DNA of 64,000 bases from Bacteroides bouchesdurhonensis (GTDB lineage: Bacteria; Bacteroidota; Bacteroidia; Bacteroidales; Bacteroidaceae), in assembly GCF_900155865.1 (NCBI RefSeq), contig NZ_LT707006.1, positions 275,751 to 339,750 of the forward strand, given 5' to 3'. The position numbers were made by a program, and so were the translations under genes. The notes below the pieces were generated by a model. It did no database searches. It worked only from the letters and a program-made list of their open reading frames with translations, and was not told the DNA's origin. Of this stretch, positions 1 to 10,600 are shown piece by piece (positions within the stretch are counted from its first letter, which is position 1; the number at the start of each line of letters is the position of its first letter).

Positions 1-1817
1 AGATAAATATATGATGAAACATCAGTGGCAGTTTTATTATTGCCGTTCCCAGTTCCTTTCTTTTTTTGGAGGACATATATAAATACTACCCCTCCAAGAA
101 TTAGCACCAACAATGCTAAGAAGGAGAAAAGCCATTTCAGAGACCCCATATCTCCTTTTTCCATTGAATAATATTCCATCTCGGCATTACCGACAGGAGG
201 AGCCGCCAACGTATAAACTACTGCTTTTACCTGCTTAGCGTATTCATCTACTTCCTGAGTCACACAATAGAACTCATTTAGTACCGGATTATGAAACAAT
301 GAAACGGTAGACTTAATGGAACCAGAAATGAAAGGGATAGAGTCGCCCAATTGTTCCATATCACCATTTTCTACTGACATCCGGTACAGCTCCAAATAAG
401 TAGATTTAATATATTCAGCATAACGAATGGTATACAATGATTTCTCGTCTTCTGATAAAATCATTTGTTCGGACGGCACTCTTTTTTCTTCGATCGGATG
501 ACTCCAATATTTCTTAATAGTCCGTCGCTCCAGATCTACTCCATACAAATCATTATAATAATCATGACCGATACTCTGATCACCGGACTCATTTCCAACT
601 CCTCCATAAATATATAGATAGTTCCCTTTTCCGGAGGATACCATTGAGGAGTAAAAACGAGGTGCTATATTATCTCCTTCAAAGTGAAGCGTATCCCATC
701 TGTCCTCCGATGCATTATAAGTCAGGAATCTATTGTTATACAATCTGTTACCGAACCCACCAAATACCAAATAACGATTATTTTGTTTATCCCAGAAGCC
801 ATTATGATGATGTAACTGAACCTTGGTAAATGCTTTGCCTAATGGTTGCCACATAAGAGTTGATTGATCTAAAGAAGCCATCGTAATACTTCCTATCGGC
901 AAGTTATTGATTTCATAAGCACAGATATTTCCGGTTGCTCCATTGATATAGTTCGTACCCAACTGCATTTTTACCGGCATTTCATTGGCATAAGGTCTTT
1001 TCAAAGATTTCTTTGTATCTACCTGGTAAGTGAAGAAAGAGTCCGGAGTGATAAACTGTATTTCTTGTGCTTCAAGATTAAATTTGGCCCCCATAGATAT
1101 GGACGAATTAAATGTTGCCACCCGTTTCCAATGATAAGAATCATTAATTAACCAATAGGGATTTATCACCGTTCCTCTTATTTTACCTCTACTGTCATGC
1201 ACAAGATTCCCTTTACTTTCATTCAACAGAAAGCTATAATTCTCCGCTTTATCCGACACTCTCAATTTCCTGATCGAAAAAGCCGGAACATCTACCAGAT
1301 GTTCCCTTCGTCCGAAAATAAGCATAGGTTGTACATGCTGCAACTGTGTCACAAGTCCGATATCGCCATCAGTACTTTGACTGCCTATCGCCATCCTGCT
1401 TCTTCCTGACAAAAAATCGATATGCAGTTTCACCCTCAACCAGTGCGATATAATCGAATCACTAGCCATGGTAATAGCAATATGGTTCTTTTTTCCTTCT
1501 GTATTGAATTTAAAAATACTTGTCTCATTATTCACAGAAGTATAGGTCAGACTATATGCATCATGGTTTTCAGGATCAATCAAATGAAGCAAGTAACCGA
1601 AGGTATCGCTCTGAGATATTTTCAGATCAAATTCAATATCAACATAATCGGAAAAGACTGGCAGTTTATCCTTATCAAAAAGAGTGTAAGAAGTCCGTTG
1701 CTCAATAGGTAACTTATTTCCATAGAACATTAAACCCTGAGCGTTTAAATGAGGAATTGCAATTAGTAGTATTATCAGTTGAATAAATAAAAACTTATAT
1801 TTTGTGTTGACGACCAT
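1..1817 (-). CDS. Kelch-repeat membrane sensor/regulator, C-terminus outside window
   Basis: The reading frame is open from ATG at 1817 to the left edge (605 codons) with no stop. A signal peptide (about residues 1-26) is followed by a region resembling a concanavalin-like jelly roll (about 40-200). Kelch-like blades follow (about 320-520) with paired-glycine motifs YLVFGGFGN and YLYIYGGVGN and downstream tryptophans. A single membrane helix lies at about 563-583, followed by a basic CPPKKK stretch. This layout fits a periplasmic beta-propeller sensor passing a signal to a cytoplasmic domain, but that domain lies beyond the window, so a DNA-binding or kinase role is inferred. It is divergent from the GH92 gene with 143 bp between the starts, the usual place for a PUL regulator. 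A plain kelch surface protein is the alternative. Confidence 0.7.
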   Translation of the reverse strand, partial: MVVNTKYKFLFIQLIILLIAIPHLNAQGLMFYGNKLPIEQRTSYTLFDKDKLPVFSDYVDIEFDLKISQSDTFGYLLHLIDPENHDAYSLTYTSVNNETSIFKFNTEGKKNHIAITMASDSIISHWLRVKLHIDFLSGRSRMAIGSQSTDGDIGLVTQLQHVQPMLIFGRREHLVDVPAFSIRKLRVSDKAENYSFLLNESKGNLVHDSRGKIRGTVINPYWLINDSYHWKRVATFNSSISMGAKFNLEAQEIQFITPDSFFTYQVDTKKSLKRPYANEMPVKMQLGTNYINGATGNICAYEINNLPIGSITMASLDQSTLMWQPLGKAFTKVQLHHHNGFWDKQNNRYLVFGGFGNRLYNNRFLTYNASEDRWDTLHFEGDNIAPRFYSSMVSSGKGNYLYIYGGVGNESGDQSIGHDYYNDLYGVDLERRTIKKYWSHPIEEKRVPSEQMILSEDEKSLYTIRYAEYIKSTYLELYRMSVENGDMEQLGDSIPFISGSIKSTVSLFHNPVLNEFYCVTQEVDEYAKQVKAVVYTLAAPPVGNAEMEYYSMEKGDMGSLKWLFSFLALLVLILGGVVFIYVLQKKKGTGNGNNKTATDVSSYIY

Positions 1818-1880
1818 AATATTAGGACTTACTTTGAGACAAAGATAGAATTTATAATGATAGAATTAAAGAAAATCCGC

Positions 1881-1927
1881 AATTAATTAACCCGAATTTA
1901 ATCCCCCTATTAATAGTAGTTACGTTT
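1881..1927 (+). promoter_or_regulatory. Two-palindrome operator-like element, copy 1
   Basis: Contains ATTAATTAACCC followed by the perfect palindrome CTATTAATAG. The same words with the same spacing recur at 6072-6118. It lies between the divergent sensor and GH92 genes. A TTTCTTTG sequence at 1925-1932, one mismatch from the Bacteroides TAnnTTTG -7 box, sits just downstream. The role as an activator site is inferred. Confidence 0.55.
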
Positions 1928-1960
1928 CTTTGCCACGAATTAATCTAAAAAATCATTGCA

Positions 1961-4123
1961 ATGAAAAGAAACCACTTACTCATTTTTTTACCAGTACTTT
2001 TCTTATTGATATTTATTTGTAAAAACAGCAACGCTCAAACTACAGAGCAGAAACAACAGAGTACAAACTATGCACATTTAGTAGACACTCGTATCGGGAG
2101 TGAAGGCAACGGACTAAGTTGTGGATATACTTATATTGGTGCCAGTTATCCCTTCGGAATGATACAATTCACCCCTTCATTCTTTTCACCCCAGAAAGGA
2201 ATTGTTGTCAATCAAATGTCCGGGTCCGGATGTGCACATATGGGCAATTTCCCTATACTCCCCATCAGTGGACAAGTAACAAAATCTCCTAAAGATATGA
2301 ATGACTACCCACCTTATAAATCCGTCAAAGAATCCACAGCAGGTTGCCTTTCCCTTTTAATGAAAGACGGAGTCGTCTGTAACATTACTACCTCCAAACG
2401 CAGCGGAGTCGCTCAGTTCGTTTTTCCTACCGACAATGAAGAAGGTACTGTATTAGTCGGCTCCGGAGTCAGTTCTACAGAACTTTCCAACGCTTTTATA
2501 AAAATCACATCCCCTTCTTCTTGTGAAGGGTATGCCGAAGGAGGTGATTTTTGTGGATACAAGACTGATTATCGTATATTTTTTGCCGCTGAATTTGACC
2601 ATGAAGCGAAAGATTTTGGGACTTGGAAAGGAGATAATTTAAAAAAAGACCGAAATCAAATCGGTGGAGCTAAATCCGGAGGGTATTTTACTTTTGACAC
2701 CACAAAAGGGAATATAATAGAATACAAAGTAGCCATTTCTTACGTATCCATCGAAAACGCCAAAGAAAATCTACGGTTGGATAATAATAAACGCAACTAT
2801 CAACAGGTATTGGCTGATACGCGTAATGAATGGAACAAACATTTGAGCAAAATAGAAGTGAATTCGGACAATAAAGATAAACTAACCCAGTTTTATACAC
2901 ATTGGTATCATACATTGATCCATCCCAATATATTCAATGATGTGAACGGTGAATATATCGGTGCCGATTTTGCGGTTCATAAGGTACAACCCGGAAGAGA
3001 ATACTACACTACTTTTAGCGGTTGGGATACCTATCGTACACAATGCCAACTTTTAGCAATGTTTTATCCTAAAGAGACCTCCGACATGATGCAATCTGCC
3101 ATAGATTTCGCCGAACAAGCAGGAGGTTACGGACGATGGATTACTGCCAATATAGAAACCGGGGTGATGCACGGTGACCCCATGCCTATTATCATTGCTA
3201 ATACCTATGCTTTCGGAGGACAGAATTTCGATACTCAAACAGCTTTCAAACACATGAAACGTGGTGCCTGCATACCCGGTACCTATTCACAAAATGTAGA
3301 AGTACGCCCAGGATTATCTAATTACTTAACTAAAGGGATAGAAAATGCTTCCTTATGTCTTGAATATACATCAGCAGATTATGCCATCGGTCAATTTGCT
3401 TTGCAAGCAATGAGAAACGATCATGAGGCCTCCTTTTTCATGAGACGTTCATTAAATTGGAAAAATCTATACGACCCTTCTACCAAATGGTTACGCTCAC
3501 GACATAATCATGATTTGAGTTGGAAGAATCCCGACCACGATTGGCGTGAAGCAACCAAAGAGAATTATTTCTGGATGGTACCTTATGATTTGGAAACATT
3601 GATTGATACAATCGGAGGCAAAAAAGCAGCGTCTCAGCGTCTGGATAGTTTGTTTGTACGTTTGGATGCCGGCTATGACGACCATTATTATGCAGCCGGC
3701 AACGAACCGGATTTCCAAGTTCCCTGGATATATAACTGGACAGAGCGTCCCTACAAAACATCCGAAACGGTACACAGAATCCTAAATGAAATGTACACTT
3801 CACTACCGAATGGCTTACCCGGCAATGATGATTGTGGATCAATGGGGTCATGGTATGTATTCGCCTCTATCGGACTATATCCGATGATACCTGGAGTGGC
3901 AGGGTTCAGTGTCAGTACACCTTATTTCAAGAACATCACTTTACACCTTCCCAAAGGAAAACTGAAAATAGAAGGAGGAAGTATGTCCAAACCGTATATC
4001 CACAGTATGGAAATCAATGGAAAGAAAGCAAAAAAGACATGGATCGACTGGACTGAAATACAGAATGGAGCCTTCATCAAATACAAAACAAGTGAAAAAG
4101 CGAATATTAAATGGGGATTATAA
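1961..4123 (+). CDS. GH92 family exo-alpha-mannosidase
   Basis: The 720-residue protein has a hydrophobic signal sequence ending near NSNAQ (about residue 26), so it is exported. It then shows the GH92 pattern: an N-terminal beta-sandwich beginning VDTRIGSEGNG and a C-terminal (alpha/alpha)6 domain. Signature blocks are DHDWREATKENYFW, GNEPDFQVPWIYNW and GNDDCGSMGSWYVF (about 620-633). The aspartates of the last block match the catalytic-base region of known GH92 enzymes. The family removes terminal alpha-mannose by a calcium-dependent inverting mechanism. The blocks differ somewhat from the common GNEDxGxMSAWYVF form, so linkage specificity is not assigned. It is the first gene of its operon, 24 bp before the next gene, and pairs functionally with the GH38 enzyme of the neighbouring operon. 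Confidence 0.93.
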   Translation: MKRNHLLIFLPVLFLLIFICKNSNAQTTEQKQQSTNYAHLVDTRIGSEGNGLSCGYTYIGASYPFGMIQFTPSFFSPQKGIVVNQMSGSGCAHMGNFPILPISGQVTKSPKDMNDYPPYKSVKESTAGCLSLLMKDGVVCNITTSKRSGVAQFVFPTDNEEGTVLVGSGVSSTELSNAFIKITSPSSCEGYAEGGDFCGYKTDYRIFFAAEFDHEAKDFGTWKGDNLKKDRNQIGGAKSGGYFTFDTTKGNIIEYKVAISYVSIENAKENLRLDNNKRNYQQVLADTRNEWNKHLSKIEVNSDNKDKLTQFYTHWYHTLIHPNIFNDVNGEYIGADFAVHKVQPGREYYTTFSGWDTYRTQCQLLAMFYPKETSDMMQSAIDFAEQAGGYGRWITANIETGVMHGDPMPIIIANTYAFGGQNFDTQTAFKHMKRGACIPGTYSQNVEVRPGLSNYLTKGIENASLCLEYTSADYAIGQFALQAMRNDHEASFFMRRSLNWKNLYDPSTKWLRSRHNHDLSWKNPDHDWREATKENYFWMVPYDLETLIDTIGGKKAASQRLDSLFVRLDAGYDDHYYAAGNEPDFQVPWIYNWTERPYKTSETVHRILNEMYTSLPNGLPGNDDCGSMGSWYVFASIGLYPMIPGVAGFSVSTPYFKNITLHLPKGKLKIEGGSMSKPYIHSMEINGKKAKKTWIDWTEIQNGAFIKYKTSEKANIKWGL

Positions 4124-4147
4124 ATAGTAACTTTAAAATCAGATCCA

Positions 4148-5983
4148 ATGAAAAAGTATTTATTTTATTTGATTCTCCTAATGGTATATTCCGGTTGTAA
4201 AGACTCTAAAATAGAGGGACATACAGGAAGAGATTCCATAAAAACAAAATCCGATTATTTTACACAAGTAGATAAGTCAAATAATTGCGGACAATTCTGG
4301 TCGTTGGAATCTAAGGTTATTCCAAAAGGGTATTATGTTTGTCCAATGGGTAATACAGAAACCGATAAGAATTATCCGAAACTAAGAAAAGGACTGCCTT
4401 ATACAAATATGTGCCAATCTTTAGCCGGCATTGTGAACCGAGCAGTTGAAAACAAAGAGGCGGATGATGCTATTTGGCTTGAAGACCCTAATAATCGATA
4501 TTCTTATACCCTATGCAAAGAAAATTTAAAGAAGCAAGGCTCCAAGGAAATATCAAAACTTGACGGGATCGCTTTGCTGAAATCCGGTGTTTTCTCCCGA
4601 TTAATAAAAGGATATGTATTGACAGACGTAACGAAGAATCCCGAAAGTTCACCTGTTGCAGCTGTTGCTTCTCATGTACATAGTGCTATCATAGTGGATA
4701 TTCGTGATAAAGCTGTGTATGATGAGTTAGGATTAAAAATGGTTTATGACGCAAGGGAAAAAACAACCAAAGATGCCTGGAAGGAATTTAAAGACAAGTG
4801 TAACAACAAATCTTTGGTACTGATGGGATCTTTAACCAATGACATGAAAGATTTTGCCATTGTAAACAGACTATTCGTTCTAAACATCAGAAATGACAAA
4901 GGACATAATTGGGAACTATTAAACGATGTATTGGATTGGTTGGCACCCTGTTCACCAATATATGGTTGGGAAGATTTGGATGAACACTCATTTGTTCAGA
5001 AAATCAGTGAGAAAGGACATTTAATGATCCCTTGTAATTACTACATGAATATGTCCCTTACCTCACTCAATTATTCTCAAAATCAAAAGGACCTGCTTGT
5101 TAATGTGATGAATCCTGCCAATAGAATTTATCCAGAAAATGATACTAATAAATATATTAGTTATTATCTGTCGGATGGGGATAATGTACAATGGATTTTC
5201 CACATTTGGTATAACGATTGGTTCAAGCACGGTCAGGCAAAAGATGTAAAGTTGTCATTTGGAATACCTTCAACTAACTTAAGTATGATTGCTCCTCCCG
5301 TTTACAAAAACATCGTCGATCATCAAAGTGTTGAAAATACTTTAGTAGAAAACTGTGGTGGCGGATACATCTATATAGATGACTTTGCCAGTGCCAACGG
5401 AAAAGATACTCAAAAAGAACTGAATATTTTAGCAAATAAAGTATCGGCACATATGCGCCAACATCGTGTCAAAGTACTTGGATTATTCACCAATGATGCA
5501 AAATCAGAAAAAGCTCAAAATGCTTATAAAACTTTCATTAAAGCAAATAATTGGCTGGAAGGAATTATTGTGGTGCAGTATGCACCTTATAATGGAGGTC
5601 ATGGTGAAACTTATTGGTATACCAATAATGATGGGATAGAGATTCCCGTAATTACAGTCAGGTATACAATCTGGAATTTCGGAAAGAATAACTCAGGCGG
5701 ACAAGGAACTCCTGCTTATGTAGCGAATTTACTCAAAAAAGAGCAACCAAATTTCAGTCTGATAGATATTCATGCCTGGAGCTCATTTGCAGATATAGGT
5801 AACTCGGATGATGAGGTAGGAGAAACTGCTAAAGGAAATGTCTCAGGTGCAGGTGCAGCTGCCATGTGTCAACGAAGATTGCCAGCCAACTTTAAATGTG
5901 TCAGCTTGCAAGAATTTATTTGGAGAATGAGAATGAAACATAATAAAGAGCAAACAACCAAATTGTTGGAGATGTATAAATAG
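4148..5983 (+). CDS. GxGYxYP-like putative glycoside hydrolase lipoprotein
   Basis: The 611-residue protein starts with a lipoprotein signal: a hydrophobic run, then VYSGC with Cys17 followed by KDS. The body contains YYLSDGDNVQW (Asp343 and Asp345), which resembles the acidic DGDN motif of the GxGYxYP_C family often found in Bacteroides PULs. Other blocks are GGGYIYIDDF and GHGETYWYTNN. The assignment rests on motif memory and PUL context, so it is moderate. The substrate and reaction are unknown. It lies 24 bp after the GH92 gene and about 290 bp before the next operon, so GH92 and this gene probably form a two-gene transcript. Confidence 0.6.
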   Translation: MKKYLFYLILLMVYSGCKDSKIEGHTGRDSIKTKSDYFTQVDKSNNCGQFWSLESKVIPKGYYVCPMGNTETDKNYPKLRKGLPYTNMCQSLAGIVNRAVENKEADDAIWLEDPNNRYSYTLCKENLKKQGSKEISKLDGIALLKSGVFSRLIKGYVLTDVTKNPESSPVAAVASHVHSAIIVDIRDKAVYDELGLKMVYDAREKTTKDAWKEFKDKCNNKSLVLMGSLTNDMKDFAIVNRLFVLNIRNDKGHNWELLNDVLDWLAPCSPIYGWEDLDEHSFVQKISEKGHLMIPCNYYMNMSLTSLNYSQNQKDLLVNVMNPANRIYPENDTNKYISYYLSDGDNVQWIFHIWYNDWFKHGQAKDVKLSFGIPSTNLSMIAPPVYKNIVDHQSVENTLVENCGGGYIYIDDFASANGKDTQKELNILANKVSAHMRQHRVKVLGLFTNDAKSEKAQNAYKTFIKANNWLEGIIVVQYAPYNGGHGETYWYTNNDGIEIPVITVRYTIWNFGKNNSGGQGTPAYVANLLKKEQPNFSLIDIHAWSSFADIGNSDDEVGETAKGNVSGAGAAAMCQRRLPANFKCVSLQEFIWRMRMKHNKEQTTKLLEMYK

Positions 5984-6071
5984 CTTCGTGTGCGAGAACA
6001 ATAGATTGTATACAAAAAATAGAAAATTGGATTAATCGGGCTGAAAAGTAAAAGGATTAATAAGTTTATCC

Positions 6072-6118
6072 GATTAATTAACCCAAGATTAATCATTCTA
6101 TTAATAGAGTTTAGTTTA
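6072..6118 (+). promoter_or_regulatory. Two-palindrome operator-like element, copy 2
   Basis: Repeats the ATTAATTAACCC word and the CTATTAATAG palindrome of the 1881-1927 site with identical spacing and an intervening TTAATC. It lies about 155-200 bp upstream of the IPT/NHL-SusC-SusD operon. The 288-bp gap 5984-6271 otherwise holds an AT-rich leader with no gene. Confidence 0.55.
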
Positions 6119-6271
6119 ATTCGTCGCTAAATAAATTCGATAAAACCTTATAGTATTTAAATATGAAAAACAGTATCAAATCACCTCCGAGAAAAGCATC
6201 ATAGCATTTTTAAGATAGATGCTATTAGTTAATGAGATATTAATCTTACTAATAATCACAATCTAAAAATT

Positions 6272-7645
6272 ATGGAAAATTTTAAATTAAACAGTGGTAA
6301 AGTAAAAGCAGCACTTCCGATATACATGGTGCTGCTCTCTTTCTTCGTTATTTGCTGTGACAATAATGAAATAAAGAGTAATTCAGAATTTTTTTACCCG
6401 CCTAAAGCGGATGTAGAATCAACCTTTGAAACTTTCTATCCGGACAGTGGAGGATTAGGCACTAAGCTAATCATCAAAGGGAGCAATTTTGGTACGGACA
6501 CCAACTATGTACGAGTGACAGTAAATCAATTAAAAGCAAAGGTTGTAAGAGTCAATGATAATATTTTGTATGCTGTAGTACCTGCCCGGGCTGATACGGG
6601 ATATGTTCGCTTATATATTAGAAAAGGAGAAGAAGAAGTGGAATACACTTCCGATAGAGAATTCAAATATATGTTCAAGAGTAATGTATCCACATTGATT
6701 GGTACACCCGGAAAACAAGCAGCTGACGAGCGTCTTGATGGAGCGTACACAGTAGCCCTTTTACGCCGCCCGTGGCAAATAATTACTGATAAAGACGGTA
6801 CGATTTATTGGTCGGATGAAGGGCGTGGACAAAGTAAAAACGGAGCACTTCGAAAAGCATCTAACGGAGAAGTGGAAACGCTCGTATATAATAGTTCCGG
6901 TCCTTACCAATCTTGTAATGGTTTTGCGTTCAATAGCACTCAAGATACGTTATTTATGGCGAACCGTTGGAATTCGGGTGATGTAAGAAATGATGTGTCT
7001 GTGATGTATTCTACCCGGGAAGCAAACTTTGTCAATGTTAAAGCATTGATCAATTTTCCTAAATCTGGTACTGCTTCAGTTGCTATACATCCTAAAACAG
7101 GAGAATTATTCTTTGACCATAACGATGAAGGAGCCGTTTATAAGTACAACAAAAACGCTCCAAACGGATACGAAAAAATGTTTAATGTAAGAGGTAGCTA
7201 TAACGCTATGGATATGCGCTTATTATTTAATAAGGAAGGAGATATCCTTTATTTAGTGTTACGTGGCAAACATTGTATCTACAAAGTATCTTACGACGTA
7301 GCTACTCATACATTCGGCACTCCGGAACCTTTCGCAGGTGAATGGTCTACATCAGGCTACGAAAATGGTGAAGGTCTGGCAGCTCGCTTCAATTCGCCAA
7401 GTAGTCCATGTCTGGACCCAGAAGGTAACCTGCTAATACCCGATAAGTTTAATCATTGTATACGCAAAATAACTCCGAAAGGAACTGTGTCCCTGTATGC
7501 CGGAAAGCCCCGTGAAAGCGGACATGCTGACGGACTGCCGGATAAGGCCAAATTCTTCGAACCGGAAGCTCTGACATTCCACAGAAATACCTTATATGTG
7601 GCCGACCGCGGAAATCATTGTATTAGAAAGGTCGTAATCGAATAA
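6272..7645 (+). CDS. IPT/TIG plus NHL beta-propeller lipoprotein
   Basis: The 457-residue protein has a hydrophobic N-terminal segment ending in FFVICCDNN, a probable lipoprotein signal. An IPT/TIG immunoglobulin-like domain follows at about 55-130 (FYPDSGGLGTKLIIKGSNFG). From about 135 to the end are NHL-type propeller repeats, with motifs RRPWQIITDKDGTIYWSD, LDPEGNLLIPDKFNHCIRK and LYVADRGNHCIRK. IPT/NHL lipoproteins next to SusC/D are usually cell-surface proteins thought to bind glycan, and no catalytic motif is visible. It lies 24 bp before SusC in the same operon and follows the second copy of the shared operator-like element. Role as a surface glycan-binding protein is inferred. Confidence 0.8.
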   Translation: MENFKLNSGKVKAALPIYMVLLSFFVICCDNNEIKSNSEFFYPPKADVESTFETFYPDSGGLGTKLIIKGSNFGTDTNYVRVTVNQLKAKVVRVNDNILYAVVPARADTGYVRLYIRKGEEEVEYTSDREFKYMFKSNVSTLIGTPGKQAADERLDGAYTVALLRRPWQIITDKDGTIYWSDEGRGQSKNGALRKASNGEVETLVYNSSGPYQSCNGFAFNSTQDTLFMANRWNSGDVRNDVSVMYSTREANFVNVKALINFPKSGTASVAIHPKTGELFFDHNDEGAVYKYNKNAPNGYEKMFNVRGSYNAMDMRLLFNKEGDILYLVLRGKHCIYKVSYDVATHTFGTPEPFAGEWSTSGYENGEGLAARFNSPSSPCLDPEGNLLIPDKFNHCIRKITPKGTVSLYAGKPRESGHADGLPDKAKFFEPEALTFHRNTLYVADRGNHCIRKVVIE

Positions 7646-7669
7646 CATGAAACTCAAAATCAAAGAATT

Positions 7670-10600
7670 ATGAACAATTATATAAAACAACTATGTATGT
7701 TGTTTCTTCTTGTGGCTACATTGTGGAACATACCGACAGAACTACAAGCACAACAACTACGGAAAGAGAATTCTTCACAAGAAATAGAAGGAATCGTAAA
7801 GGATGAAACAGGGAATCCAGTTATCGGGGCTACTATCGTTGCTAAAAATCAACCGGGACTAGGTATAACTACTAACTTGGATGGAAAGTTCAAAATCAAA
7901 GTTGGAGAATATGATGTATTGATTATTTCTTATATTGGTTATACAACTCAAGAATTACCGGTTACACGTATAAAAAATAAAAAAGAAGTAATTGTCATCC
8001 TGAAAGAAGATAATCAAACCATCGACGAAGTAGTAGTTACCGCAAGTGGTAGCCAGCAGAAGAAAACACTGACCGGGGCATATACGACGATTGATGTAGC
8101 ACAGTTAAAATCACCGGGTTCCAATATCACCAACTCACTGGCAGGTGTTGTCCCAGGTATTATCGCTGTACAAAGCAGCGGTGAACCCGGAGCCGATATG
8201 TCTGAGTTCTGGATTCGTGGTATCAGTACGTTCGGTGCCAATCAAGGTGCTTTAGTACTGGTAGATGGAGTGGAAAGAAGTTTTAATGAGATCCCGGTAG
8301 AAGATATCGAAACCTTTTCTGTATTAAAAGATGCTTCGGCTACCGCCATTTACGGACAACGCGGTGCAAACGGTGTTGTATTAGTTACTACCAAGCAGGG
8401 TATGGCCGGTAAAGTGAAAATCAGTGCAAAAGTACAAGGTGGTATAGACTTCAGAGGAAAGATGCCCGACTATGTTGACGCATTAACTTATGCCAACCTG
8501 GCAAATGAAGCAACGGTCGGAAGATACGAACTGCCTCGTTACACAAGGGAGGAATTAGATATTATCGCCAATAACATGGACCCGGATCTATATCCGAACG
8601 TAAACTGGAGAGATCTGATGCTGAAAAAAACATCACCCAGATACATGGCCAATATTAATATGAGTGGTGGTGGTACCAATGTAACCTACTTCGTTTCATT
8701 AGGATATACTAATCAAGCAGGTATCTACAAAAGTAAAAGTACCGAGAATAAGTATAATACAAACACCACGTACGAGCGCTTCAATTACCGAGCCAACGTG
8801 AATATGAATGTTACAAAATCGACACTTGTAAAAATTGGAATTGGTGGCTATTTAATTAATCGTACGCAACCGGGAAGTAAAGGTGAAAATATATGGGAAG
8901 CTTTTTCCAGTTTATCCGCACTTACTATTCCCAGACGTTATTCTACCGGGCAAGAGCCATCTATAGGTGGTACTCAGACACCGGAATACTATATGACTAA
9001 AACCGGATATAAAACTATCTGGCAGAATAAAATGGAGACTAATATCAGCTTGGAACAGGATCTGGACTTTATCACAAAAGGATTAAAATTTAAGGGAACA
9101 TTTGCATTTGATACATTTAATGGGAATGAAGTTAATCGTGTCAAAACCCCTGAATTATGGGAGGCGGACAGAACGCGTGATGCCAGTGGAAATCTTGTTC
9201 TACGAAAAGTAAGAGATCTTTCGCTGATGACACAAAACTCTTCGACATCGGGTAATAAGCGTTATTACACGGAAGCATATTTGAATTATTCCCGTTTGTT
9301 TAATGAGCAACACCGTTTTGGTGCATTTGCAATGGTATATATGCAAGAACTATCGGATACGAATCTTGGTGAGGATATTATTGCTTCAATTCCAAAACGT
9401 AACTTGGCTTATTCAGGACGCTTTACCTATGCCTATCTGGATCGTTATTTGGTAGAAACCAACTGGGGATATACCGGATCTGAGAACTTTGAAAAGGGAA
9501 AACAATTTGGTTTCTTTCCGGCATTCTCTGCTGGATGGGTTATTTCGGAAGAGCCTTTTGTGAAAAAGATTGCTCCCTGGATAGAGATGCTAAAAATCCG
9601 GGCTTCCTATGGGGAAGTGGGTAATGATGTAATTGGTGGACGTCGTTTTCCATATATAGGATTAGTGAATGTAAATGGTGGTTATAATTTCGGAGAATTT
9701 GGAACAAACTTCGTAACAGGCTATCGTAATGGTACTATCGGTACACCTAATCTAACTTGGGAAGTGGCCAAAAAATACAATCTAGGAATTGATATGAATT
9801 TATTCAATGGTAAATTCCAAGGATCGATTGATTTTTACAAGGATAAACGAGACGATATCTTTATGACACGTAACCATATGCCGGAAACCACAGGTTTAGC
9901 AGATAAAGTTCCAATGGCCAACGTAGGTAAAATGCAGTCTAAAGGTTTTGACTGGAACGCGTCATTGACAGAGAAAATAGGTCAGGTGAAATTCACCATA
10001 CGTGGTAATATGACTTACCAGAATACTGAGATTATTGATAAAGACGAAGCGGCCAATGAATTGTGGTATAAAATGGATAGAGGATTCAGGTCCAACCAAA
10101 CACGTGGCTATATAGCATTGGGACTTTTCAAAGATGTAGAAGATATTCGTAGTAGCCCCGTTCAAGAATTTGGAGGCAAAGAGGTATTGCCTGGTGATAT
10201 CAAATACAAAGATGTAAATGGTGATGGCAAAATTAACGGTGACGACAAAGTTCCATTGGGGTATAAAACATATCCCGGCATTCAATATGGAGCAGGAATC
10301 AGTGCTAATTGGAAGAATTTCGACATAAGCATATTATTTCAAGGAAGCGGTAAATCCGATTTCTACATGACAGGTAATGGAATTCATCCATTCAATGATG
10401 GTACAAAAGGAAATGTTTTACAATTAGTAGCAGATGCTAACCGCTGGATATCCAGAGATGTTTCAGGAGATCCCGCCACAGAAAACCCTAATGCCTCTTG
10501 GCCGCGTCTGACTTATGGAGCAAACGAAAACAATAAACAAAACTCGACATTCTGGTTGCAGGACGGACGTTATATTCGTTTGAAGAACATTGAGATCAGT

